Both the position numbers and the translations under genes were made by a program. From Anaerolineales bacterium UBA1429 (GTDB taxonomy: Bacteria > Chloroflexota > Anaerolineae > UBA1429), in assembly GCA_002329325.1 (NCBI GenBank), contig DCTX01000027.1, forward strand, positions 1-49,855: DNA of 49,855 nt, read 5' to 3'. Within the stretch, counting starts at the first letter, position 1; each line of letters opens with the position of its first letter. The notes beneath the pieces were generated by a model, which had not been told where the DNA came from, did not search any database, and worked only from the letters and a program-made list of their open reading frames with translations. Below are positions 23,922 through 33,388 of the stretch, piece by piece.

Positions 23922-25448
23922 ATGGGCAGACTGATCCTGGCCCACGATCTGGGCACGACGGGCAACAAGGCGTCGCTGTTCGACGCAGAGGGCGCCCTGT
24001 TGGCCAGCGTGGTATGCCCCTACGACACCCGATACCCCCGCCCCGGCTGGGCCGAGCAGGATCCCGCCGACTGGTGGCGCGCCGTGGCCGCCTCCACCCG
24101 GCGGCTGCTGGCCCAGGCTGCCATGGCCCCGGCAGACGTGGCGGTCGTGAGCTTCTCCGGGCAGATGATGGGCTGCCTGCCTGTGGGTCAGGACGGCGCC
24201 CCCCTGCGCTCCTCCATCATCTGGGCCGACCAGCGCGCCGAGGAGGAGGCCCTGCACCTGGCCCGCCAGGTCACCCCTGAGGGGGTCTATCGCATCACGG
24301 GACACCGGGCCAGCGCCAGCTATACGGCCGCCAAGATGCTGTGGGTGCGCCGGCATCAGCCCGACTTGTTCCGGCAGGCGCGCCGTTTCCTCCAGGCCAA
24401 GGATTATGTCGCCTTCTGCTTCACGAACGCCTATGCCACCGACTATTCTGACGCTTCGGGCACCAACCTGTTCGACCTGCAGGAGCGCCGCTGGTCCGCC
24501 ACAATCCTGGACGCGCTGGGGCTAGAGCCGGAGCTGCTGCCTCCGGCGCTGCCCTCCAGCCAGGTCATGGGCGAGGTAACCCGGGCGGCCGCCGAGGAGA
24601 CGGGCCTGCGGCCAGGCACGCCCGTGGTCATCGGCGGCGGCGACGGGGCCTGCGCCACGGCGGGCGCCGGCGTGGTGCACCCCGACGACGCCTACTGCTA
24701 CATCGGCTCCTCGTCCTGGATCGCCTTTGTCAGCCGCGAGCCGCTGTACGACCCGGCCCAGCGCACCTTTACCTTTGCCCACCTGGACCCCGCCTACCTG
24801 TTCCCCACGGGCACGATGCAGTGCGCCGGGGGATCCTTCGACTGGCTGGAGCGCCTGCTGCGCGGCGACGTCGAGGGGCGCCTGTACGCCGAGCTGGACG
24901 CCCTTGCGGCTGGGGTCGAGCCGGGCGCCCAAGGGCTTCTCTTTCTGCCCTACCTGATCGGCGAGCGCAGCCCCCACTGGAACCCCCATGCGCGGGGCTG
25001 CTTCCTGGGGTTGACCCTGGCCCACGGCCGCGCCGAGATGGCGCGGGCCGTGCTGGAGGGCGTCGCCCTCAACCTGCGCATCATCCTGGATTGCTTCCGC
25101 CGGCAGGGCGCCCCCATCCGCGCCCTCCGGGTGATCGGCGGCGGCGCCCGCTCGGCGGTCTGGCGCCAGATCCTGGCCGACGTGCTCAATCTGCCCTTGC
25201 TGCAGGCGCGGTTGACGGTGGAGGCCACTTCGCTGGGGGCGGCCGTTGCCGGCGGCGTGGGCGTGGGCCTGTTCCGGGGTTGGGACGTGGTCAACGATCT
25301 GGTCGCCGTCGAGCCCGCCGAAGAGCCGCGCCCAGAGGCGGCGGCCCGCTACGATGACCTCTATCCCCTCTTCATCGCCGCCTATGAATCCCTGGCGCCG
25401 CTCTATGACCGCCTTGCGGCGCTTCCCAGCGGAAAGGAAACGCCATGA
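23922..25448 (+). CDS. FGGY-family carbohydrate kinase, xylulokinase-like
   Basis: A 508-aa sugar kinase with both actin-fold halves. The N-terminal phosphate loop is LILAHDLGTTGNKASLFD, with SFSGQMMGCLPV and IIWADQRAEEEA for the sugar site; the C-terminal half has GGGDGACATAGAGV, LPYLIGERSPHWNPHARG and RVIGGGARSAVWRQILAD, followed by EATSLGAAVAGGVGVG. The GQMMG/WADQRA pattern is that of XylB, but the FGGY family is broad and no xylose isomerase or transporter is here. The ATG follows GGAGGGGAATC. Its stop overlaps the exonuclease start (ATGA). Confidence 0.88.
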   Translation: MGRLILAHDLGTTGNKASLFDAEGALLASVVCPYDTRYPRPGWAEQDPADWWRAVAASTRRLLAQAAMAPADVAVVSFSGQMMGCLPVGQDGAPLRSSIIWADQRAEEEALHLARQVTPEGVYRITGHRASASYTAAKMLWVRRHQPDLFRQARRFLQAKDYVAFCFTNAYATDYSDASGTNLFDLQERRWSATILDALGLEPELLPPALPSSQVMGEVTRAAAEETGLRPGTPVVIGGGDGACATAGAGVVHPDDAYCYIGSSSWIAFVSREPLYDPAQRTFTFAHLDPAYLFPTGTMQCAGGSFDWLERLLRGDVEGRLYAELDALAAGVEPGAQGLLFLPYLIGERSPHWNPHARGCFLGLTLAHGRAEMARAVLEGVALNLRIILDCFRRQGAPIRALRVIGGGARSAVWRQILADVLNLPLLQARLTVEATSLGAAVAGGVGVGLFRGWDVVNDLVAVEPAEEPRPEAAARYDDLYPLFIAAYESLAPLYDRLAALPSGKETP

Positions 25449-26233
25449 GCGACCGACTCCGTTTCGCGACATTCAACGCCAACTCGATCCGCATCCGCCT
25501 GCCCCAGATCCTGGAGTGGCTGCCGCGTAACGATGTGGACGTCCTGTGCGTGCAAGAGACCAAGGTCCAGGATCACGAATTCCCCGCCCAAGAGATCGAG
25601 GCGCTGGGCTACCATGTGATCTATCGCGGCCAAAAGTCCCATGCGGGGGTGGCGGTGATCACGCGCCGTGAGCCTGACGAGGTGCACTTTGGGCTGGATG
25701 ATGGCGGCGAACCCGATGAGCCACGGTTGATCCGCCTGCGCCTGGGCAACCTGGCCATCGTCAACACCTATGTGCCCCAGGGCCGCAGCGTGGACCACGA
25801 GATGTTCGCCTACAAGCTGGCCTGGTTTGAGCGGCTGCGCGCCCTGTTCGAGCGCCACTATCGCCCCGACGAGCCGTTCCTGTGGGCGGGCGACATCAAC
25901 GTGGCGCCAGAGCCCATCGACATCCACGACCCTGTGCGCAACGCCGAGCATGTCGATTATCACCCCAAGGTGCGCGAGGCATTCAAGCAGGTGTGCGCCT
26001 GGGGCCTGGTGGACGTGTTTCGCCTGCACCACCCCGACGAGCCCGACCAGTACAGCTACTATGACTATCGGGTGCGCAACGCCGTCGAGCGGGCCATGGG
26101 CTGGCGCGTGGATCACATCCTGGCCACAGCGCCGTTGGCCGAGCGCTGCACCGGCGCCTGGATAGACAGAGAGGCGCGCCTGGCGGAGCGCCCCTCGGAT
26201 CATACCATGGTGGTGGCCGACTTTCGCCTGTAG
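25445..26233 (+). CDS. xth: Exodeoxyribonuclease III
   Basis: An AP endonuclease and 3'-5' exonuclease for base-excision repair. The 262-aa chain has the EEP-fold motifs in order: ATFNANSIRIRLPQILEWL, DVLCVQETKVQDHEFP (catalytic Glu), VNTYVPQGR, WAGDINVAPEPIDIHDP (Asp/Asn), then WRVDHILAT and the terminal ERPSDHTMVVADF with catalytic Asp-His. It is coupled by ATGA to the kinase upstream, an unusual partnership that probably reflects operon packing rather than function. It converges with the ROK gene after 15 bp, with no visible terminator between. Confidence 0.95.
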   Translation: MSDRLRFATFNANSIRIRLPQILEWLPRNDVDVLCVQETKVQDHEFPAQEIEALGYHVIYRGQKSHAGVAVITRREPDEVHFGLDDGGEPDEPRLIRLRLGNLAIVNTYVPQGRSVDHEMFAYKLAWFERLRALFERHYRPDEPFLWAGDINVAPEPIDIHDPVRNAEHVDYHPKVREAFKQVCAWGLVDVFRLHHPDEPDQYSYYDYRVRNAVERAMGWRVDHILATAPLAERCTGAWIDREARLAERPSDHTMVVADFRL

Positions 26234-26248
26234 CCGAACGCCCCTCGC

Positions 26249-27172
26249 TCAGGGAGCGGCGCTGCCCAGGCCGGGCAGGCGGCCCGCGTGAACGTCCTGG
26301 GCCAGGGCGATGGCGCCCAACACACCGGCCCGCCCCCCCAGAACCGGCGGCACGATATAGTCGTCTATCCGCTCCTGGATGGTCGCGAGCTGCAGATAGC
26401 CATTGAGGAGCTCCTGCACATGGGCGCGGATCATGGGAAAGAGCTGGGTCTGCTCCATAACCCCGCCGCCCATGATCACCCGCTGGGGCGCCAACGGCAG
26501 GATCAGGTTGACCAGCCCCAGCGCCAGGTAATGCGCCTCCAGCGCCCAGGCCGGGTGGTCGGCGGGCAGCTCGCGGCTGGGGCGCCCCCAACGCTCGCCG
26601 ATGGCGGGGCCGCAAGTGAGCCCCTCGAGGCAGTCGCCATGGTAGGTGCAAAAGCCGGCATAGGGGTCGGCCTGGCGATCGTGGGGGATGCGAATGTGGC
26701 CCATCTCGGGGTGCATCTGCCCGTGGATCAGCTTGCCGTTCACCATGCCACCACCGCCGAGCCCCGTGCCGACGGTAAGGTAGAGGAAGGTGTCCAGCCC
26801 CTGGGCGCCGCCCCAGCGATGCTCTCCCAAGGCGGCGACGTTCACATCGGTGTCAAAGCCGACGGGCACGCCCAAGGCGCGATGGATGGCCCCGGCAAAG
26901 TCGGTGTGGGCCCAGCCGGGCTTGGGTGTGGTGGTCACATAGCCAAAGCGAGGGGACGCGGGGTCGGGGTCTATGGGGCCGAATGAGGCGATCCCTACGG
27001 CGGCCAGCTCGCGACCCTGGGCATGCCGCTGGAAGAAGGCGATGGCTTGGGCCAGGGTCTCGGCGGGCGCGCCGGTCGGAAAGCGCGCTTCGTCGCGAAT
27101 GTCATCGGGCCCCGTACCGACGGCGCACACGAACTTGGTGCCGCCCCCCTCGATCCCACCAAACAGCGTCAT
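26249..27172 (-). CDS. ROK-family sugar kinase, fructokinase-like
   Basis: A 307-aa kinase with phosphate motif GGIEGGGTKFVCAVG, the glycine-rich TVGTGLGGGGMVNGKL, the ROK zinc region HPEMGHIRIPHD plus CTYHGDCLEGLTCGPA, and PQRVIMGGGVMEQ. The HGDCLEG form with GPAIGERWG matches ROK fructokinases (YdhR/GmuE type). ATG at 27172 follows AGGAGGAGAGG. It is the last gene of the long minus-strand cluster, 17 bp after the PEP-utilising gene. The sugar specificity is inferred from family. Confidence 0.9.
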   Translation of the reverse strand: MTLFGGIEGGGTKFVCAVGTGPDDIRDEARFPTGAPAETLAQAIAFFQRHAQGRELAAVGIASFGPIDPDPASPRFGYVTTTPKPGWAHTDFAGAIHRALGVPVGFDTDVNVAALGEHRWGGAQGLDTFLYLTVGTGLGGGGMVNGKLIHGQMHPEMGHIRIPHDRQADPYAGFCTYHGDCLEGLTCGPAIGERWGRPSRELPADHPAWALEAHYLALGLVNLILPLAPQRVIMGGGVMEQTQLFPMIRAHVQELLNGYLQLATIQERIDDYIVPPVLGGRAGVLGAIALAQDVHAGRLPGLGSAAP

Positions 27173-27189
27173 TACCCTCTCCTCCTGAT

Positions 27190-29577
27190 CTAGATGGCCC
27201 ACATCTCCCAATCGGGCTCGGGCATGCGCCGCATGACCACGCCGTGGGTGGCATCCACCTCCAGCGTGTCGCCCGTCTCGATGCGGCGGGTGGCATCGCC
27301 CACGCCGAATACCGTCGGCACGCCGTACTCGCGGGCCAGGACGCTGGCATGATCCAGCAGGTCGCCCCGTTCTGCCACCACCGCCGAGACGATCGAGAAC
27401 AGCGGCGTCAACTCATAGGGTAGCTCTCGGCACACCAACACCTCGCCCGGCAGCACCTGGCTCGCCTCGTTCGAACCGCGGATGACCCGCGCCACGCCCG
27501 TCACGCGGCCGGCGCAGATGGCCCGCCCGGTGAAGCGCTGGTCGCGGGAGCTTTCGCCCCCCTGGTCGGCGCTGGCCGGGTACTCGATTCGCTCGGGCGG
27601 CGCATAGCGCGCCCAACGCCGCAGCAGGGCCCGCCGCTGCTGCGCGATGCTTCGCGCTTCGTCATCCGCCATGCGGCCCTGCAGCCAATCCAGGATCTCG
27701 CGGCCGGTGAACAGGCCGGCCTCCAGATCCTCCGCCTCCGGCATGGCCTGGCGCAGGCGGCGCCCCGCCTCGGCCACGAGGGCGTGCTCGAGCACGCGAC
27801 ACAGGGCAGCCGGATCGCGGCTATCGTGGGCCAGGGTGCGATAGCGCCGACCCAGGCGTAGCAGCCAGAGGTAGCCTCTGCCCCTCAGGTTGCCCAGCCG
27901 CTCCAGGACCTCCGCCAGGAGCGTATCCCTGGCCTCGATGCGTCGCAGGTGCTCCTCGCGGGCCAGGGCGTCTCCACTCCCCCTCGACTGCCAACGCTCC
28001 TGCAGCAGCGCATCATCTGGCTCTAGATCCGCCAGGTCGCGCCAGGGCGCCAGGACATCGCCGGGGACAAAGTGATGGCGATGCCTCACAAAGTGATCGC
28101 GCATCGCATCCAGGCGAGCTTGTTCCGTAGCATGGGAATCGGCGGCCGCATCCAGGCGCTCGTCTGCCTGAGACCAGGCGTCCTCGCCCGTCCACAGGAG
28201 CAGGTCCAGGTCGGGCTCGTCGGAACCGAGCCAACGCCGGTGGACCCGTGCGAGCATGCGCGCCAGGGCCGCGCTCACGCGGGCCAGCAGGCCGCTCTCC
28301 TGCCAGAAGCCGTTGTGCAACGCCATTACCTCGGCGATCACCTCCGCCAGTGCGCCCCCATCGAGCTCCGCCAGAGGCTGCTCGTTCAGCGCGTGCAGGC
28401 GCCCCAGGTCGCGCTCGCAAAGCGTTATGTAATCCTGATCGAGCCGGCGAATGCGGAACAGCAGCTTGAGGTCCTGGAACCAGCGTCGCAAGGGCTCCAT
28501 CGGGGCCGATGGGGCATGGCCCGGCTGCTCGCGCGTCGTGCTGGCATAGAGATAGCCGCACGGATAGCACTGATAAGGCGCCTGTTCATGGGCTGCGGGC
28601 CACAGGGTGCGCTCATGGTAGGCGGCATGCAGTGAGGGGCCTCGGCTCTGGTGGTACCAGCTCATAGGCCTGGCAGCGCGTGGGCCCACGTCCGGATCAT
28701 GGAGCCAAACGAGCTGCGCGCCGCCCATGGTGCACTCCAGGGCCTCCTGGGGAAGGTAGGGGGGAGCGCCCGTCACTGGGCGGGCTCGCAGCAGGTTGAT
28801 CTGACCGTCCACCAGCACCCAATCCAGACTCTGGTAGGAGAGCTCGTGCTCGTCCAGCAGGAGACCAATCTCGCGGAGGCGCATCCAGTAGTCATCCTCG
28901 TCCGGCGCGGCCTGGTACGGGTCCAGGACGTGCACCCCGGCGCGTGGGCCCTCTTTCACCGAGAGCAGGAACACGTCTGGGTTGCCCGTTACCGGGTCCA
29001 CGGTAAAGAGCGCCCCCCGGGCCGTCGCCTCCACCATGGGCTGCATCAACACCCCCATGGCAGAGGAGAGCAGGTCTACGCCGAAACTGTGGGCATAGGA
29101 GAGGGCCTGAGCGCTGTAGAGCGAGGCCCAGCAGGCCAGCACGGCCTCCACGGCGGCGTCTGAGCTGGCCACATTGAGGGTGGAGACGTGCTGCCCGACA
29201 AAGCTCTGCAGCGGGCTGTCCTCACTGGTGGCGGAGGAACGCACCGCCGCCCGCTCGACCGCCAGATCCTCCCAGGCCCGATGGATCTCCGCCACCACGT
29301 CGTCGGGCACCCGGCGCACGTCAAAGGCGGCGCGAATGGCCCACTCCGTGGCCTGATACTGGCCGATGGACTGGGGCTGCATCGTGGTCAAGATAGAGCG
29401 GATCTCGCCTTGCAGCCCCCCCTGCCGCATAAAACGCCGGAACAGCTCCACCGAGAGGGCCATGCCTCCCAGCACGGGGCAGCCCAGGCGCATAGCCTGG
29501 CCAAGGCGGGCCGCCTTGCCGCCGAACTCGGCAATATCGTCAAGGCCTATCTCTCCAAGTGGGCGATAGAGCGCCAT
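27190..29577 (-). CDS. PEP-utilising phosphotransferase, rifampin-phosphotransferase-like architecture
   Basis: A 795-aa protein. The N-terminal PPDK/PEP-synthase ATP-grasp region (about 15-275) shows GGKAARLGQA, VRSSATSEDSPLQSFVGQH and LFTVDPVTG. The middle 400 residues are helical and family-specific. The C-terminal swivelling phosphohistidine domain (about 690-780) has H743 in LLDHASVLAREYGVP. The PEP/pyruvate TIM barrel is absent, so it is not a PEP synthase. The same layout, ATP-grasp + variable substrate domain + His domain, defines rifampin phosphotransferase (Rph), which inactivates the drug with ATP. The loop before His reads AERGDLLDH instead of the usual TxxGGxxSH. The acceptor is unknown. 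Confidence 0.75.
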   Translation of the reverse strand: MALYRPLGEIGLDDIAEFGGKAARLGQAMRLGCPVLGGMALSVELFRRFMRQGGLQGEIRSILTTMQPQSIGQYQATEWAIRAAFDVRRVPDDVVAEIHRAWEDLAVERAAVRSSATSEDSPLQSFVGQHVSTLNVASSDAAVEAVLACWASLYSAQALSYAHSFGVDLLSSAMGVLMQPMVEATARGALFTVDPVTGNPDVFLLSVKEGPRAGVHVLDPYQAAPDEDDYWMRLREIGLLLDEHELSYQSLDWVLVDGQINLLRARPVTGAPPYLPQEALECTMGGAQLVWLHDPDVGPRAARPMSWYHQSRGPSLHAAYHERTLWPAAHEQAPYQCYPCGYLYASTTREQPGHAPSAPMEPLRRWFQDLKLLFRIRRLDQDYITLCERDLGRLHALNEQPLAELDGGALAEVIAEVMALHNGFWQESGLLARVSAALARMLARVHRRWLGSDEPDLDLLLWTGEDAWSQADERLDAAADSHATEQARLDAMRDHFVRHRHHFVPGDVLAPWRDLADLEPDDALLQERWQSRGSGDALAREEHLRRIEARDTLLAEVLERLGNLRGRGYLWLLRLGRRYRTLAHDSRDPAALCRVLEHALVAEAGRRLRQAMPEAEDLEAGLFTGREILDWLQGRMADDEARSIAQQRRALLRRWARYAPPERIEYPASADQGGESSRDQRFTGRAICAGRVTGVARVIRGSNEASQVLPGEVLVCRELPYELTPLFSIVSAVVAERGDLLDHASVLAREYGVPTVFGVGDATRRIETGDTLEVDATHGVVMRRMPEPDWEMWAI

Positions 29578-29596
29578 GCCTCTCCTCGCGGGCGCG

Positions 29597-31477
29597 TCAG
29601 CTCAGGATCACATACTGGCGGAGGAATCTATCCAGCGCCTCGTAGAAGCGTTCGATGGTCTCGGCCTTGCGCCACCCATGCCCCTCCCCCGGATAGAGAT
29701 GGTATTCGTGGGGCACGCCGTTGCGCCGCAGCGCAGCTACGATCTCCTCGGCCTGCGCCCGGGGCACCACGCGATCCTCCTCCCCCTGAAACACGATCAC
29801 CGGGTCGCGGATGCGGTCTGCGTGCAGACTGGGCGAGCGCTCGCGGTAGCGCGCCGCGTGCTCGGGCAGCGGCCCGATGAGGCCATCGAGATAGCGCTGC
29901 TCGAACTTGTGGGTATCCGCCGCCAGCGAGAACAGGTTGGTCACGCCATAGAGGCAGACGCCGGCGCAAAAGACGCCCGGGTAGCGGATCAGGGTCTGCA
30001 GAACCGTATAGCCGCCGGCGCTCCCCCCCATGATCACCAGGCGCTGGGGATCCACCCGGCCCTCGTCGGCCAGATGGCGCGCCCCGCTGACGGCGTCATC
30101 GGCGTCGTAGATGCCCCACTGCTCGCGCAAGGCGTTGCGATAGGCGCGGCCATAGCCGCTGCTGCCGCGATAGTTCAGGTCCAGCACGGCATAGCCCCGT
30201 GTCGCCAGGAACTGGGCCTGGGGGGCATAGCCCGCGGTGGCCTGCCCGGTGGGGCCGCCGTGCACCAGCACCACGAGGGGCGGCTTGACGGCCCCGCCCG
30301 CCTTGTCGGGTGCATAGTAGAGGCCATGGACCACGTCGCCCGTCTCCGCCCGCCACGCCACGGCCTCCGGCGCGACCAGCGCATCGGGCAAGGTGGTCTC
30401 GCCGCTGGAACGGGCCGCGATCCGCGTCGCGCCGGTGCGCGGATCCAGCGTGACGATCCGCGCCGGAACCTGTGGGCTGGACGCGATGCAGGCCAGCACG
30501 CCGCTGCGAGAGAGGGCAGGCTGGCTCAGGCGCGTGTACTCCTCCAACCCGGCGACGGCCGGCGCCTCGCCCGAGGCCACGTCCACGCGCCAGAGCTGGT
30601 CACGCCCATCGCGCGACTGGACGTAGTAGATCTGACGCGAATCTGGCGCCCAGGCAAAGGTACGCATGCCCTGCGCCCAGGCGGGCAGCCCCAGCTCGGC
30701 TTCCACGTCTACCACGTGCCGGTGCTCGCCCGCGGCCAGGTCGTACAGGTACAGGTTGTACCATCCACTGGCATCAGACACATAAGCCAGGTAGCGCCCG
30801 TCCGGCGAGAAGGCGGGCTGAAAGACCGAGGTATCGGCGTCGCCGGCGATGGCCTCGGCCTGTTCGACAAGGGGCAGCCCCCGCTCCGGCGCCGTCAGCC
30901 CGGCCAGATAGAGGCGCGTCCCGTCCCAGGGCATCTGCGGATGGTCCCAGGCGATCCAGGCGATCTGTCGGCCGTGGGGGTGCCAGGCCGGCTGCATGAA
31001 TAAGTCATGGCCCTGGGCCAGCCAGGTGGGCCACAGGGTCCCCTGGGCATCCACCAACGCCAGCCGGTCCACCCCCTCGTACGAGTGCACATAGAGCAAC
31101 CAGCGTCCGTCGGGGGAGAGGGCCGGGGAGGCCGTCTCGCCGAAGGAGGGCGTCAGCGGGCGCTCGCCGCCTCCCGAGAGGGCCTGGCGGTAGAGGCGCC
31201 CTTCGGCGGCATAGAACACCGCACCGCGGGCGACGGTCATGTCGCCGCCGCCATAGCCCACCTGCCCGCGGGCCGAGCGGCCGGCGTTCAGCTCGCGGGG
31301 GGCATCGCCGCTGCCATCGTCATAGAGGAGCATGCCATGTCCGGAGCGACCCTCGATCCACACCAGGCCGCCGTTGGCGTCGTCCCAGGCGACGTCGCCC
31401 AGGCGCTTCTCCGCCGCCATGCGAGCCGGCGTGAGCGGGCTGGGCCAGAGGCCATACGGCTGTGCGTGTTTCGGCAT
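29597..31477 (-). CDS. S9 family serine peptidase (acylaminoacyl peptidase/prolyl oligopeptidase type)
   Basis: A 626-aa peptidase with an N-terminal beta-propeller of WD/TolB-like repeats (SPALSPDGRWLLYV, QPAFSPDGRYLAYVSD, FAWAPDSRQIYYVQ) and a C-terminal alpha/beta-hydrolase domain. The catalytic triad is S486 (GGSAGGYTV), D568 (QGEEDRVV) and H600 (GEGHGW); the HGGPTGQ oxyanion strand precedes it. No signal peptide, so cytoplasmic, cleaving short peptides or N-acylated residues. ATG follows AAGGGGGGGACGA. It is 19 bp upstream of the PEP-utilising gene and 135 bp after the ABC exporter genes on the same strand. Confidence 0.93.
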   Translation of the reverse strand: MPKHAQPYGLWPSPLTPARMAAEKRLGDVAWDDANGGLVWIEGRSGHGMLLYDDGSGDAPRELNAGRSARGQVGYGGGDMTVARGAVFYAAEGRLYRQALSGGGERPLTPSFGETASPALSPDGRWLLYVHSYEGVDRLALVDAQGTLWPTWLAQGHDLFMQPAWHPHGRQIAWIAWDHPQMPWDGTRLYLAGLTAPERGLPLVEQAEAIAGDADTSVFQPAFSPDGRYLAYVSDASGWYNLYLYDLAAGEHRHVVDVEAELGLPAWAQGMRTFAWAPDSRQIYYVQSRDGRDQLWRVDVASGEAPAVAGLEEYTRLSQPALSRSGVLACIASSPQVPARIVTLDPRTGATRIAARSSGETTLPDALVAPEAVAWRAETGDVVHGLYYAPDKAGGAVKPPLVVLVHGGPTGQATAGYAPQAQFLATRGYAVLDLNYRGSSGYGRAYRNALREQWGIYDADDAVSGARHLADEGRVDPQRLVIMGGSAGGYTVLQTLIRYPGVFCAGVCLYGVTNLFSLAADTHKFEQRYLDGLIGPLPEHAARYRERSPSLHADRIRDPVIVFQGEEDRVVPRAQAEEIVAALRRNGVPHEYHLYPGEGHGWRKAETIERFYEALDRFLRQYVILS

Positions 31478-31612
31478 TCGTCCCCCCTTGGCGCTCGCCG
31501 GGCGAGCGCCCGCACTGGTGCGCGCATCTGGTCGGCCAGGGTACGCTGAGGATACTCGGCCAAACGGCCCCTGGCAAGCCAGAACGGGCGCTTTTTCGCG
31601 TGCCGCGCGAAC

Positions 31613-33388
31613 CTACGTCCACCCGGAGCGCTCCAGCTCCCACATGCTGGCCAGCAGCCCGCCCGAAGCCAGGAGCGCCCCGGGCGTCCCCTGTTCCACG
31701 ATGCGGCCGCTTCGCAGCACGATGATCTCGTCGGCCTCCAGGGCCGTAGCCAGCCTGTGGGCGATGGTGAGCACGGAGCCGCCCCGCTGCTCCATGTGGG
31801 CGCGCAGGGCCCGCCGGAACGCCTCTTCGGTGGCGCTATCCACCGAGGCCGTCGCCTCGTCCAGCAGCAGCAACTGGGGATCGCCTGCCAGGGCTCTGGC
31901 CAGGGCCAGGAGCTGGCGTTGGCCCCCCGAAAGCTGCACACCGGTCCCCCCGCCCTGGTCGCTCAGCACCGTGTCGAGCCCCGCGGGGAGCGCCGCGACG
32001 AACTCGTCCGCTCCGGCAAGCGCCAGCGCGCGCGTCAGGTCCTCGTCGGTCAGGCTGGGATCGTCCAGGGTCAGGTTCTCGCGCACCGTCCCGCTAAAGA
32101 GCTGAACGCTCTGGGGCACGGGGCCCAGGGTGCGACGCCGCTTCTCATCAGAGAGGGTGCCGGGGACGCGCCCGGCCACCAGGAGATCGCCAGACCAGGG
32201 GCGATAGAGGCCGCCCAACAGGTAGAAGAGGCTGCTCTTGCCCGCCCCCGTGCGCCCGACGATGGCCACGTGCCGCCCGGCTGGCACTCGAAGCGAGACG
32301 TGATCCAGCACGGGCTCCCCCGGGCGGTAGCCAAAGACCAGGTCGCGCGCCAGGACCAGGGCCCCCTGATCGGCAGCGTGGGCGGCCGCCTCCGCCGGTT
32401 CCTCCTCTGGCAGGGCGAGCACCTCAAAGACCCTCTCGGCGCCGGCGATGGCGGCCTGGGCCGTCTGCCAGTCCTCCCCGAGGGCGACGATGGGCTCAAA
32501 GAAGCGAATGAACAGCAGGACAAAGGAGGTCAGCGTGCCGACGCTCAGGGCGGAGCCCAGGCGCAGCTCGCCTCCCACCAAAAAGAGGACGGCGACGATG
32601 AGGGCCGACAGGATATCCATGATGGGCGAGTAGACCGAGCCGTACCACACGGAGCGGTTGGTGGCGCCCAGCGTTTCTGACAGGGCGTGCCGGAAGCGCT
32701 GCATGAAGCGCTCCTGCCAGTGCAGGGCATGGATCGCCTCCGCGCCCGAGAGGGCCTCCTGCAGTTGGGCATTGAGCGCGCCCACGCCGCGCCGCACGTC
32801 TCGCTCGGCGTCGCGCATGCGCCACTGGAAGGCGCGGGTGATGACATACACAAGGGGCAACACCAACAGCAGCGCCAGCGAGAGCACGGGGCTGAGGACC
32901 ACGATGGCGAACACGATGGCCACGAGTTGCGCCATCTGCGCCAGGAGATTGATCACGCCCAAGCTGAAGAGGCTGTTGATGGTGTCCATATCGCTGGTGC
33001 AGCGGCTGATCACCTCGCCGATAGGCGTCTCATCGTGATAGGCGATGGGCAGCCGGTAATAGTGGGCGAACAAGCGGACCCGCAGGCGGCGCAAAGCCCC
33101 CTGGGCAGCGATGGCCGTCAGGTAGGTAATGGCGGCTCGCAGCAGATGCACGCCGCCGACGGCCGCCAGATAGGCCAGGGCCAGCGGCAGGAGCCCCTCA
33201 GCGCGCCCCTGGGCTAGATTGTCATCCAGCAGGCGCCCCATCGCCAGGGGAGGCACCAGCTCCAGGCCTGAGGCCGCTGCAACCCCCGTGAGCGCTCCCA
33301 GCAGAGGCCATCGCCAGGGGCGCACCAGCTCCCACACCTGCGCGGCCACCCCGGCTCGCGTCGGTCTCTGCCCGTCCCGGCGACTCAT
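31613..33388 (-). CDS. ABC exporter half-transporter, catalytically complete partner
   Basis: A 591-aa protein: six transmembrane helices (about 1-320), then a nucleotide-binding domain with Walker A GRTGAGKSSL, Q-loop PVPQSVQLFSG, signature LSGGQRQLLALARAL and Walker B LLLLDEATASVD with catalytic E511, then H-loop IAHRLA. The ATG at 33388 overlaps the upstream gene's stop (ATGA), so the two halves are translated together. With the degenerate partner it makes a heterodimeric exporter of the BmrCD/LmrCD/TmrAB type, which usually exports drugs, lipids or peptides. A long upstream frame to 33763 is the shadow of the partner's NBD. Confidence 0.93.
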   Translation of the reverse strand: MSRRDGQRPTRAGVAAQVWELVRPWRWPLLGALTGVAAASGLELVPPLAMGRLLDDNLAQGRAEGLLPLALAYLAAVGGVHLLRAAITYLTAIAAQGALRRLRVRLFAHYYRLPIAYHDETPIGEVISRCTSDMDTINSLFSLGVINLLAQMAQLVAIVFAIVVLSPVLSLALLLVLPLVYVITRAFQWRMRDAERDVRRGVGALNAQLQEALSGAEAIHALHWQERFMQRFRHALSETLGATNRSVWYGSVYSPIMDILSALIVAVLFLVGGELRLGSALSVGTLTSFVLLFIRFFEPIVALGEDWQTAQAAIAGAERVFEVLALPEEEPAEAAAHAADQGALVLARDLVFGYRPGEPVLDHVSLRVPAGRHVAIVGRTGAGKSSLFYLLGGLYRPWSGDLLVAGRVPGTLSDEKRRRTLGPVPQSVQLFSGTVRENLTLDDPSLTDEDLTRALALAGADEFVAALPAGLDTVLSDQGGGTGVQLSGGQRQLLALARALAGDPQLLLLDEATASVDSATEEAFRRALRAHMEQRGGSVLTIAHRLATALEADEIIVLRSGRIVEQGTPGALLASGGLLASMWELERSGWT

